Below, piece by piece: positions 50,086-57,905 of a stretch of DNA of 64,000 bases. Origin of the DNA: Pseudomonas sp. Os17 (GTDB taxonomy: Bacteria > Pseudomonadota > Gammaproteobacteria > Pseudomonadales > Pseudomonadaceae); contig NZ_AP014627.1 in assembly GCF_001547895.1 (NCBI RefSeq), positions 5,397,501 to 5,461,500 on the forward strand, in the 5' to 3' direction. A program made the translations under genes and the position numbers. The notes beneath the pieces were generated by a model. It was not told the DNA's origin. It worked only from the letters and a program-made list of their open reading frames with translations, and ran no database searches. Every line of letters starts with the position of its first letter. Within the stretch, counting starts at the first letter, position 1.

Positions 50086-50945
50086 TTGCGGTGGGCTACC
50101 AGGAAGCCCAGGCCGTGGGACACGGGAATCACTTTCACCCCCGCCGCGCGCTGCTGCTCGCGAATCTCGCGGTGGAAGGCCTTGACCTTGGTCCAGTGCA
50201 TCTTCGGCCGGTAGTGATGCTCGGCGTGGTAGCCGTTGTTCATCCAGATCAGGTTGTACAGCGGGCTGTAGGAACTCACGCCCCAGGCAATCGGCAGGTC
50301 GGGGTTGCCGCCCAGGTGCTCGTAGTAGCCATTGAGGGACGACAGCGATTGTCCCAGGTACCAGAACGGCAGCAGCACCAGTACCGCGTGCCAGTCATAC
50401 AGCGCCAGGGCCAGGTAGAACGCCACGGTGACGCCGATTTCCACCTTCACCCAGCGCGCATCGTCAGGCCGCTTGCGCTGCATGTCCTGGTAGATCTCCT
50501 TGGGATCGTCGCGAAAGAAGCTCAGGAAGGTGTAGGCCCAGGGATTGTCCGGCTGGCCATGCTTGCCGTGCAGGTAGATCGACAGCGGATCCACGGTCTT
50601 GCCCTGGGCATCCGGCCGATCGGAGTTGCCACGGTGGTGACGGTTGTGGATGTCGCGGTAAAGGGTCTGGGAAAAACCGATGGTCACCGACAGCAGCAGG
50701 TCGAAGGCCCGGTTCATCCACCCCGGGGTGAAGTAGGCGTTATGGATCTGATTGTGGGAAATGCTGTTGATGCTCCACGACAGGCTGACCGCATACAGCA
50801 GCGCCGCCGGGAGAATGACCCACCAGGACAGGGCGTGAAAGTCCAGCACCAGCCGCAGGACAAAGGCGAAATGCGCCAGGGCCATGACAATCGGGATCAG
50901 GTCCCAGAGGGAATGGGCAAGCAGACGGTAGGCGGGTCGAGCCAT
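50079..50945 (-). CDS. Membrane fatty acid desaturase family protein
   Basis: This 288-residue integral membrane di-iron protein has the three histidine boxes HNQIHN, HNRHH and HAEHH and four hydrophobic segments. Members desaturate or hydroxylate acyl chains, ketocarotenoids or other lipids; the substrate here is open. AGGAAG lies six bases before ATG 50945. It ends within the REP array and begins about 100 bases from the mipA stop, in the same direction, so it may be co-transcribed with mipA. Confidence 0.87.
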   Translation of the reverse strand: MARPAYRLLAHSLWDLIPIVMALAHFAFVLRLVLDFHALSWWVILPAALLYAVSLSWSINSISHNQIHNAYFTPGWMNRAFDLLLSVTIGFSQTLYRDIHNRHHRGNSDRPDAQGKTVDPLSIYLHGKHGQPDNPWAYTFLSFFRDDPKEIYQDMQRKRPDDARWVKVEIGVTVAFYLALALYDWHAVLVLLPFWYLGQSLSSLNGYYEHLGGNPDLPIAWGVSSYSPLYNLIWMNNGYHAEHHYRPKMHWTKVKAFHREIREQQRAAGVKVIPVSHGLGFLVAHRKA

Positions 50946-51048
50946 GAAGAACTTCCTGAGAAATTGAATTCATGACCGCCTTTGCAAAGGCCAGACCAGT
51001 TTTCACCGGGGCCACCGCAGGCCGGGGCGCGGCCTGCGGTGGCGCGCT

Positions 51049-51819
51049 TCAGAACTTGTAGCTGATGGCGGTCTGCACCTGGCCCTGGTTGACCTCGCCC
51101 CGATCGCGAACGATGGAGCTGTCCGCGGCGGAGTTGACCAGACGGATCCAGCTGGCACTGGCCACCAGCGACCAGTTGTCCCCCAGGGGGAACTGGAAGC
51201 TCTGGCTCAGGGTGAAGTTCTGCATGCCACCGCCAGCGTTGTAGCGATCGATACCGGAGGCCAGGGACTCTTTGGCGCTGACGCCATAGAAGGTATTGGC
51301 CTGACGGTCGTCGGCAAAGTGCAGGGTCAGCTCGTTGCTGCCAATGATGCCCATGCCCAGGGGATAGCCGATCTCGCCACCGAGCTTGCCCAGCAGGCCG
51401 CCCTGGCCGCCGGCACCGCCGACCGCCTGGCCGACGGTGGCGAACACCCGCCAGAAGTCATCCGGAGCGTATTCAATGAAACCGCCGATATCGGCCATGT
51501 CGCGCACGTCCCGCAAGCCGCGCAGCTTGCCGTCGGCGTTGCGCCCCTGCAGGTAGTTGACGTATGGACCGATGCTCAAGCCATTGCCCTTGAAGGCGCT
51601 CCAGGTCAGGCCGTCATCGGTGCTCAGGCTGACATCGCCCCATTCCAGATCCATATAAGGCAGCGGCACCGTGTCGTAGCTGCTGCCGGTCGGGTCGTGG
51701 GGCTGGTAGCCGAGGCCAAGTCCCAGTTCACCGGTGATACCGGAGTCGGCGGCGGCGCCCATGGCCGCGCCCAGCGACAGCAGGCCGGCCAGTATGGCGG
51801 GGAGAGAAAGCCTAGGCAT
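51049..51819 (-). CDS. MipA/OmpV family outer-membrane protein
   Basis: This 256-residue protein starts at MPRLSLPAILAGLLSLGAAMGAAADS (signal peptide, cleaved near residue 25); the open frame to 52152 is not coding. Beta-strand-rich repeats with alternating aromatic residues end in SYKF, the outer-membrane C-terminal phenylalanine signature. MipA/OmpV proteins bind murein enzymes or act as small channels. It is divergent from the HAD-led operon and shares the region with the TTGTAG palindromes, so it could answer to the same regulator. AAGGAAA precedes the start. Confidence 0.83.
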   Translation of the reverse strand: MPRLSLPAILAGLLSLGAAMGAAADSGITGELGLGLGYQPHDPTGSSYDTVPLPYMDLEWGDVSLSTDDGLTWSAFKGNGLSIGPYVNYLQGRNADGKLRGLRDVRDMADIGGFIEYAPDDFWRVFATVGQAVGGAGGQGGLLGKLGGEIGYPLGMGIIGSNELTLHFADDRQANTFYGVSAKESLASGIDRYNAGGGMQNFTLSQSFQFPLGDNWSLVASASWIRLVNSAADSSIVRDRGEVNQGQVQTAISYKF

Positions 51820-51892
51820 GAGTGAGTTTCCTTGTCTGAACAGCCGCGCATCAATCACCAGAGCGCCCCACGGACGCAAGCACTGATGTTGG

Positions 51893-51931
51893 TTGTAGCA
51901 AGCTACAAAAATTGTAGCCAGAAAACTACAA
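51893..51931. promoter_or_regulatory. Twin palindromes, probable sigma-54 activator sites
   Basis: TTGTAGCAAGCTACAA (51893-51908; 7-bp arms, AA spacer) is followed after three bases by a second palindrome at 51912-51931 with arms TTGTAG and CTACAA and an 8-base spacer. They lie 50-90 bases upstream of a -24/-12 promoter. The most direct reading is two dimer sites for the sigma-54 regulator encoded at the end of the operon. Confidence 0.6.
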
Positions 51932-51980
51932 AACCCCTCCCCGCCCGACCAGAGCCCCGGCCCTGCTGGGTTTTCGCCAC

Positions 51981-51997
51981 TTGGCACAGTCCCTGCT
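51981..51997 (+). promoter_or_regulatory. Sigma-54 promoter of the HAD-aminotransferase operon
   Basis: TTGGCACAGTCCCTGCT fits YTGGCACGRNNNTTGCW with two mismatches and exact GG-N10-GC spacing. Start of transcription is expected near 52008, 41 bases before the first ATG. Confidence 0.78.
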
Positions 51998-52048
51998 CTA
52001 CCCCTGCCGCAAGCGCAAACAGCGCTCTTATTCAACAGGTAACAGCAG

Positions 52049-52744
52049 ATGATGCACTGGCATATCGTATGTGACTTCGACGGGACCATCTCCCGCGCCG
52101 ACGTGATCGATAACGTTCTCCAACGCTTCGCCGACCCGAGCTGGGAAGGCATCGAGCAGGAATGGCTGGACGGTCACATCGGCTCCCGAGAATGCCTCAG
52201 CCGCCAACTGGCCCTGGTCAAGGCCTCGCCCGCCGAACTGCTGGGCTACTTCGACAGTGTCGAAATCGACCCCGACTTCCCCGACTTCGTCGATCACGTG
52301 ATCGGCCTGGGGGCTTCCATCGAAGTGGTCAGCGACGGCATCGAACAAGGCATCGCCCGCATCCTGGCACGCAACTACGTGACCCTGCTGCCGATCCTCG
52401 CCAACCGCCTGCGCCAGGTCGACCACAACAGCTGGCGCATCGACTTTCCCTACGCCAGCGACGCCTGCCGCGCCGCCTCCGGCAACTGCAAGTGCAAGTC
52501 CACCCCACGGGGCAAACGCGTACTGGTGATCGGCGACGGCCAGTCGGACATGTGCGTGGCTTCCACCGCCGACTTCGTGTTCGCCAAGGACCGCCTGGCC
52601 GACTACTGCGAACGCAACCAGATTCCCCATGCGCGGTTCGACTCCTTCGCCGAACTGCCGGCGCTGCTGGCCAAGCTGCCGAACAACGCCGCCAACGCCA
52701 CCAATTTCTCTCTTGAAACCCAGGAACTCTTCCACCATGTCTGA
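52049..52744 (+). CDS. MtnX-like HAD-IB phosphatase
   Basis: This 231-residue HAD hydrolase has motif I DFDGTIS (D9, D11), motif II VVSDG, motif III lysine region and motif IV IGDGQSDMCVA. It resembles MtnX and SerB-type phosphatases. A cysteine patch (CRAASGNCKCKS) may bind metal. No methionine-salvage gene is nearby, so a different phosphate ester is likely, perhaps a phosphorylated amino alcohol or amino acid precursor for the next enzyme (inference). ATG 52049 and 52052 are both possible. First gene of the operon; overlaps the next by eight bases. Confidence 0.85.
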   Translation: MMHWHIVCDFDGTISRADVIDNVLQRFADPSWEGIEQEWLDGHIGSRECLSRQLALVKASPAELLGYFDSVEIDPDFPDFVDHVIGLGASIEVVSDGIEQGIARILARNYVTLLPILANRLRQVDHNSWRIDFPYASDACRAASGNCKCKSTPRGKRVLVIGDGQSDMCVASTADFVFAKDRLADYCERNQIPHARFDSFAELPALLAKLPNNAANATNFSLETQELFHHV

Positions 52745-54131
52745 TATCCGCATCGCGACCGCCGAAGACCAGATCCTTCTGGAAAAAGAAGCCAAGTACT
52801 GCTCCTACGGCGATACCGTTCACTACATCGAACCTCCGCGCATTTTCAGCCGCTGCGAAGGCTCCTATGTCTGGGACACCAGCGACCAGGCTTACCTCGA
52901 CCTGCAGATGTGGTACTCGGCGGTGAACTTCGGCTACGCCAACCCGCGCCTGAACAACGCCCTCAAGCAACAGATCGACACCCTGCCGCAGATCGCCAGC
53001 CAGTACCTGCACAAAGGCAAGATCGAACTGTCGGAAATGATCGCCGTGGACGCCAAGAAGAAGTTCGGCCTCGACGGTCGCGTGCACTTCAACGTCGGCG
53101 GTTCGCAGTCGGTCGAAGACTCGCTGAAAGTGGTGCGCAACGCCACCAACGGCAAGAGCCTGATGTTCGCCTTCGAAGGCGGCTACCACGGTCGCACCCT
53201 GGGTGCCTCGTCGATCACCTCCAGCTACCGCTACCGTCGCCGCTACGGCCACTTCGGCGAGCGCGCCCAGTTCATCCCGTTCCCGTACCACTTCCGCGGC
53301 CCCAAGGGCATGACCAAGGAAGAGTACGGCAGCCACTGCGTGCAGCAGTTCGCCCGTCTGTTCGAAACCGAATACAACGGCGTGTGGGACCCTAAAGTCG
53401 GCCAGAGCGAATACGCCGCCTTCTACGTCGAGCCGATCCAGGGCACCGGCGGCTACGTGATCCCGCCGATGAACTTCTACAGCGAGCTCAAGCATGTGCT
53501 GGACCAGCACGGCATCCTGCTGGTGGTGGACGAAATCCAGATGGGCTTCTACCGCACCGGCAAGCTGTGGTCGATCGAGCACTTCGACGTCAAACCCGAC
53601 GTGATCGTGTTCGGCAAGGCGCTGACCAACGGCCTCAACCCGCTGGGCGGCATCTGGGCCCGTGAAGAGCTGATCAACCCGGGCGTGTTCCCGCCAGGTT
53701 CGACGCACTCCACCTTCGCCTCCAACCCGCTGGGCACCGCCGTGGGCCTGGAAATGTTCAAGATGACCAGCGAGATCGACTACGGCGCGATGGTCATGGA
53801 AAAGGGCAAGTACTTCCTGGCCGGCCTGCAAGACCTGCAGAAACGCTACCCGATCATCGGCGATGTCGACGGCCTGGGCCTGGCCCTGCGCTGCGAAATC
53901 TGCACCACCGACGGTTTCACCCCGGACAAGGCGACCCTGGACTTCATGGTCGAGGAAGGCATGAAGGGCGACATCGAAATCAACGGTCAGCGCCTGGGCC
54001 TGATCCTCGATGTGGGCGGCTACTACAAGAACGTCATCACCCTGGCCCCGTCGCTGGAAATCAGCTACGCGGAAATCGATCTGGGCATCGCACTGCTGGA
54101 CCGCCTGCTGGATCGGGCCATGAAGCGATGA
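52737..54131 (+). CDS. Class III PLP aminotransferase
   Basis: This 464-residue fold-type I aminotransferase of the omega-amino acid/ornithine group has the PLP lysine in VIVFGKALTNGLNPLGG, cofactor Asp in LLVVDEIQMGF, and the phosphate-binding GGSQSVEDSLK. The N-terminus (EAKYCSYGDTVHYIEPPRIF) is unlike standard ArgD or GabT. It would add or remove an amino group on an omega-amino or keto substrate in the pathway. Its ATG lies in the end of the phosphatase gene and its stop overlaps the hydrolase gene as ATGA. Confidence 0.88.
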   Translation: MSDIRIATAEDQILLEKEAKYCSYGDTVHYIEPPRIFSRCEGSYVWDTSDQAYLDLQMWYSAVNFGYANPRLNNALKQQIDTLPQIASQYLHKGKIELSEMIAVDAKKKFGLDGRVHFNVGGSQSVEDSLKVVRNATNGKSLMFAFEGGYHGRTLGASSITSSYRYRRRYGHFGERAQFIPFPYHFRGPKGMTKEEYGSHCVQQFARLFETEYNGVWDPKVGQSEYAAFYVEPIQGTGGYVIPPMNFYSELKHVLDQHGILLVVDEIQMGFYRTGKLWSIEHFDVKPDVIVFGKALTNGLNPLGGIWAREELINPGVFPPGSTHSTFASNPLGTAVGLEMFKMTSEIDYGAMVMEKGKYFLAGLQDLQKRYPIIGDVDGLGLALRCEICTTDGFTPDKATLDFMVEEGMKGDIEINGQRLGLILDVGGYYKNVITLAPSLEISYAEIDLGIALLDRLLDRAMKR

Positions 54132-54994
54132 GCCAGGCTGAGATCGATCTGGGCGAAGGCGACGCCGGCTTCGTTCTCGGCACGGGTCCGGTCGGGGTCT
54201 TGTTGATCCACGGCCTGACCGGCACCCCGACGGAACTCCGTCGGGTGGCCCAGGGCCTGGCCAAGGACGGAACGTGCAGCGTGTACGTTCCGACCCTGCC
54301 CGGGCACTGCGGGGACAACAGCGACCTGCAGGCCACCGGCTGGCAGGACTGGTACGAAGGCGTGCGCAAGACCTTTGTCGGCGTGCAGCAGCGTCACCAA
54401 GAGGTGTTCGTCGGCGGCCTGTCCATGGGCGCGGTGATGTCCATGTACCTGGCCTCCGAGCATCCGGGCCGGATCAGCGGCCTGCTGATGTACTCCACCA
54501 CCCTCAAGTACGACGGCTGGAGCATCAACAAGCTGGCGTTCCTCACGCCGTTGCTGATGAAGATCCCCTTTGGCGTGCACATCTGCCGTTTCGAAGAGAA
54601 ACCGCCCTACGGCATCAAGAACGAACGCCTGCGGGCCATCGTCGAGAAGCAGATGAAAGCCGGCGAAAGCAGCAATGCCGGGCTCCTGACCATGGAGGGC
54701 GTGACGGTGCGCGAGTTGCATCGGATGAACGCCGTGGTCAAGAAACGCATGCCTTCGATCATGACCCCGGCCCTGGTGCTGCACTCCAGCGAGGACGACA
54801 TCACCAGTCCCTGGAACGCCAACTACGTGGAGCGCAAGCTCGGCGGACCGGTGACCAAGATCCTCCTCGACAACTGCTATCACATGATCACCGTGGACCT
54901 GCAGTACCAGCGAGTGATCGAGCTGAGCGTCGACTTCATCCAGCAACGAGTGACCCAACCCGCCGAACGTGAAGACTACCGACAGCTGGCGTGA
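54128..54994 (+). CDS. Alpha/beta hydrolase, carboxylesterase-like
   Basis: This 288-residue cytosolic hydrolase resembles Est30-type esterases: oxyanion motif LLIHGLTGTP, nucleophile Ser in GGLSMGAVM, Asp in LVLHSSEDDITSP and His in NCYHMITVD. It could cleave an ester, or act as a thioesterase on an acyl intermediate shared with the following acyltransferase (inference). Overlaps at its start show co-translation with the aminotransferase. Confidence 0.85.
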   Translation: MSQAEIDLGEGDAGFVLGTGPVGVLLIHGLTGTPTELRRVAQGLAKDGTCSVYVPTLPGHCGDNSDLQATGWQDWYEGVRKTFVGVQQRHQEVFVGGLSMGAVMSMYLASEHPGRISGLLMYSTTLKYDGWSINKLAFLTPLLMKIPFGVHICRFEEKPPYGIKNERLRAIVEKQMKAGESSNAGLLTMEGVTVRELHRMNAVVKKRMPSIMTPALVLHSSEDDITSPWNANYVERKLGGPVTKILLDNCYHMITVDLQYQRVIELSVDFIQQRVTQPAEREDYRQLA

Positions 54995-55008
54995 CTTAAG
55001 GAAGAGAC

Positions 55009-56136
55009 GTGATTACCGCCCAAGCCTTTTCAACCATACAGGCCATCGAACGCAGTGCCTGGAATGACTGTTTTCCGGGGGCCCTGGAGGATTGGGATTA
55101 CTACCTGGCCGTGGAAAAAGCCGCCATTGCCGACTTTCAGTGGCGCTACCTGGCGGTCTTCGAGGGCTCGACCCTGGTGGCGGTGGCCCCGGCCTTTACC
55201 ACCCAGTACCGGCTCGACACCACGGTGTCGGGACTGGCCAAACGCTTTACCGAGCGTCTGGAGCGCCAGTGGCCCGGTGTCCTGCAACTGCGCCTGTACG
55301 CCATCGGCTCGCCCGTGGCCGAACAGTGCAACGCCGGCACCGCCAGCCACGTCCCGCCCCAGCGCCGTCAGGCCTTGCTCGAAGAACTGCTGAAACTGGC
55401 CCGGCGCGACGCCGACAGCTTTGGCATCGGCCTGTTGGCGGTCAAGGATGCCCCCAGCCACGATCAGCCATGGGCCGACAGTTGCCTGGCCGCCGGCCTG
55501 CAAGCCATGCCCAGCCTGCCCACCGCGTTGCTGCCCGTGCCCTTCGCCTCGATCGACGCGTACCTGGGCACCCTGGGCAAATCCACCCGCAAGGACCTGC
55601 GCCGCAAGCTCCGGGCTCCGGCACCGCGCATCGAATGGCGCCGACAGATCGACGACGTGCTGCCGGACATCATGCGCCTGTACGAAGCGACCCTGAACCG
55701 CAGCGACCTGCAGTTCGAACGCCTGCCGGCGGACTACTTCACGGCGATCCTCGAGCAGTTGGGCGAGCGTGCCGCCTGCGTCCTGTACTGGGTCGGCGAG
55801 CAGTTGGTGGCGTTCAACCTGATCCTCATCGACCAGCATCGGCTGATCGACAAGTTCTTTGCCCACGACCTCAACGTCAGTCGCGAGCACAACCTGTATT
55901 TCCGCAGCTGGCTGGCCAATGTCGACTTCTGCATCCAGCAACGGATTCCGCTCTACGAGTGCGGCCAGGCGGGCTATGCCAGCAAACTGCGCCTGGGTTG
56001 CCGCTTCACCGGTAACATGCTGTTTTTCCGCCACCGCAATCCGTTGCTCAATGCCCTGCTCAAAGTGATAAAACGCTTTGTTCGCCCGGATCGCTCCGAC
56101 CCCGCCATGGCTGCTGCAATAAGCGAAAGTACATGA
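55009..56136 (+). CDS. FemAB/GNAT-type acyltransferase-like protein
   Basis: This 375-residue protein has two GNAT-like halves of the FemAB/BioF2-like (GNAT_acetyltr_6) kind. Visible are the first half YYLAVEKAAIADFQWRYLAVFE and the second half SIDAYLGTLGKSTRKDLRRKLR...YEATLNRSDLQFERLPADYF...YECGQAGYASKLRLGC. Such proteins transfer acyl or aminoacyl groups to amines. Donor and acceptor are unknown; the aminotransferase product is an obvious candidate acceptor. GTG start with AAGGAAG upstream; overlaps the kinase gene as ATGA. Confidence 0.78.
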   Translation: MITAQAFSTIQAIERSAWNDCFPGALEDWDYYLAVEKAAIADFQWRYLAVFEGSTLVAVAPAFTTQYRLDTTVSGLAKRFTERLERQWPGVLQLRLYAIGSPVAEQCNAGTASHVPPQRRQALLEELLKLARRDADSFGIGLLAVKDAPSHDQPWADSCLAAGLQAMPSLPTALLPVPFASIDAYLGTLGKSTRKDLRRKLRAPAPRIEWRRQIDDVLPDIMRLYEATLNRSDLQFERLPADYFTAILEQLGERAACVLYWVGEQLVAFNLILIDQHRLIDKFFAHDLNVSREHNLYFRSWLANVDFCIQQRIPLYECGQAGYASKLRLGCRFTGNMLFFRHRNPLLNALLKVIKRFVRPDRSDPAMAAAISEST

Positions 56137-57905
56137 CCAGAAAAGATCGTCGCCCGCCTCGCCCCTTCGCCATCTCCCGCTGGAGCCTGCAGCGCAAGCT
56201 GGTGCTGGCCTTCTGGCTGGTCAGTGTGATCCCCACCATGATCGCGGCTGAGCTGGCGGCCACCACGCTGTCGGAAATTTTCGACAGCAACGTGCGGATC
56301 TGGCTGCAGGAGTCGACCAAGATCGTCGAGGACGAGATCACCGAGATCCTGCGTGACAACGCCCGGATCGCCCAGCTGTTCCTGCGCTACACCCGCCCGC
56401 CCACCGATCGCAATGCGGCCAAGCACGACAAGCTCACCGCCGACATCGCCGACTCCATGGGCATCGACGTGGTGGCGCTGATTCGCAAGAACGACCACAA
56501 AGTGATGTTCACCACCGCCGCCGATGACGTGGTGGGGCAGATCAGCACCGCCTCCAATGCCGTGCTGCAGACGATCCAGGTTGGCGGTGTGGCCACCGGC
56601 GCGGTGGTCTCGACCTTCCAGACCCAGCTGGACGGCGTCGACTATCAGCTGTTGATCGCCACCTACCTGGACGCCAGCTTCCTCACCAGCGTGGCCGACG
56701 TGCACTCCCTGGACCTGCGCCTGTACCTGGCCAAGGCCGATGACTTCTCCGAGATTTTCGCCACCCAGCGCTTCGAGGATCACCCCCCGCGGGTGCCGCA
56801 CAAGATCGAAGACATCCTGCGCGCCACGCGCCAGCCCACCGAACAGTTCACCAGCCGCTACAGCGGCCTGTACCGACCGATCTTCAATGACAGCGGCGAC
56901 CTGGTGGGGGTGATTTTCAGCGGATTGCTGCGCCACAGCAGCCTGGTGGGCCTGGTCAACCAGAGCAACCTGTTCATCCTGATCTTTCTCCTCAGCTCGG
57001 CGGCCTCGCTGTGTGTCGGCTGGCTGGTGTCGCAACGCCTGACCCGGCCGCTGCGGGGCCTGTCCAAGGGCGTCCAGGCGGTGATTGCCGGCGACTACCG
57101 GCAACGGGTGCCGGTGATCGGTGGCGACGAACTGGCGGAGCTGAGCAGCACCTTCAACCACATGACCGAACGTCTCGGCGAACTGCAGCACCTGGAAGCC
57201 CAGTTGCGTCGCCGGGACCGCCTGCACGCCCTGGGCGAAGTGGCCATGGGCCTGGCCCACGAGATCCGCAATCCCCTGGGCATCATCAAGACCGCCACCC
57301 AACTGCTGCACCGCCGGGCCAACCTGCCGGAAAACGACAAGCGCCACCTGGAATACGTGATCAGCGAGGTCAGCCGGATCAATGACCTGATCACCGAGTT
57401 CCTCGACTTCGCCAAGCCCAGCGCACCGATCCGCGCCACCCAGCCGGCGCGCCCCTTGCTGGAAGAGTTGCTGGGCTTCTGCGCCCCGGAACTGGCGACC
57501 CACAACATCGACGCGCGCATTGATGACCAGGCCCCCGGCGCGACCATCCACGCCGACGCCCGACAGCTCAAGCAGGCCTGCCTGAACCTGATCCTCAACG
57601 CCATCGACGCCATGCCCGAGGGCGGCCGCCTGACCCTGGGCATCGCCCAGCAGGAAGACGAAACCATCATCAGCGTCAGCGACACCGGCCAGGGCATCGA
57701 GCCGGACATGCTGGAGCGCATTTTCACCCCATTCGTCACCACCAAGGCCTCGGGCACCGGCCTGGGATTGGCTAAAGTCTTCTCGATCATGGAAAGCCAT
57801 GACGGCCATATCGAGTGCGTCAGCGAAAAAGATGCCGGCGCCACCTTCAGCCTGTACATTCCGGCCAACGGTGAAGAGGACGACGAGGACAGTGATGACG
57901 CATAA
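56133..57905 (+). CDS. NtrB-type membrane sensor histidine kinase
   Basis: This 590-residue kinase has TM1 at about 25-47, a large extracytoplasmic single-Cache-like sensor to about 270, TM2 at about 278-298, HAMP, H376 in GLAHEIRNPLG and N/G boxes (NLILNAIDAM, VSDTGQGIE, GTGLGLAKV). The end is acidic (GEEDDEDSDDA). It pairs with the overlapping sigma-54 regulator (11 bases). It may correspond to the PFLU1131 kinase of P. fluorescens SBW25, known from experiments where its partner rescued motility, but I could not align it. The ligand is unknown. Confidence 0.9.
   Translation: MTRKDRRPPRPFAISRWSLQRKLVLAFWLVSVIPTMIAAELAATTLSEIFDSNVRIWLQESTKIVEDEITEILRDNARIAQLFLRYTRPPTDRNAAKHDKLTADIADSMGIDVVALIRKNDHKVMFTTAADDVVGQISTASNAVLQTIQVGGVATGAVVSTFQTQLDGVDYQLLIATYLDASFLTSVADVHSLDLRLYLAKADDFSEIFATQRFEDHPPRVPHKIEDILRATRQPTEQFTSRYSGLYRPIFNDSGDLVGVIFSGLLRHSSLVGLVNQSNLFILIFLLSSAASLCVGWLVSQRLTRPLRGLSKGVQAVIAGDYRQRVPVIGGDELAELSSTFNHMTERLGELQHLEAQLRRRDRLHALGEVAMGLAHEIRNPLGIIKTATQLLHRRANLPENDKRHLEYVISEVSRINDLITEFLDFAKPSAPIRATQPARPLLEELLGFCAPELATHNIDARIDDQAPGATIHADARQLKQACLNLILNAIDAMPEGGRLTLGIAQQEDETIISVSDTGQGIEPDMLERIFTPFVTTKASGTGLGLAKVFSIMESHDGHIECVSEKDAGATFSLYIPANGEEDDEDSDDA

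Noticed and set aside
49760..50975. Plus-strand frames across the 89-bp repeats, including one of 345 codons
   Set aside because: Near-identical peptides arise from the repeat itself, and the rest is antisense to the desaturase.
52049..52744. HAD phosphatase considered as MtnX of methionine salvage
   Set aside because: No mtnA, B, D, K or W genes nearby and the operon partners do not fit salvage; only the fold-level name is kept.
52329..53831. Long minus-strand open frame of 500 codons over the aminotransferase gene
   Set aside because: It is the antisense of a clear class III aminotransferase; high-GC codon use opens the opposite strand. The translation has no family features.
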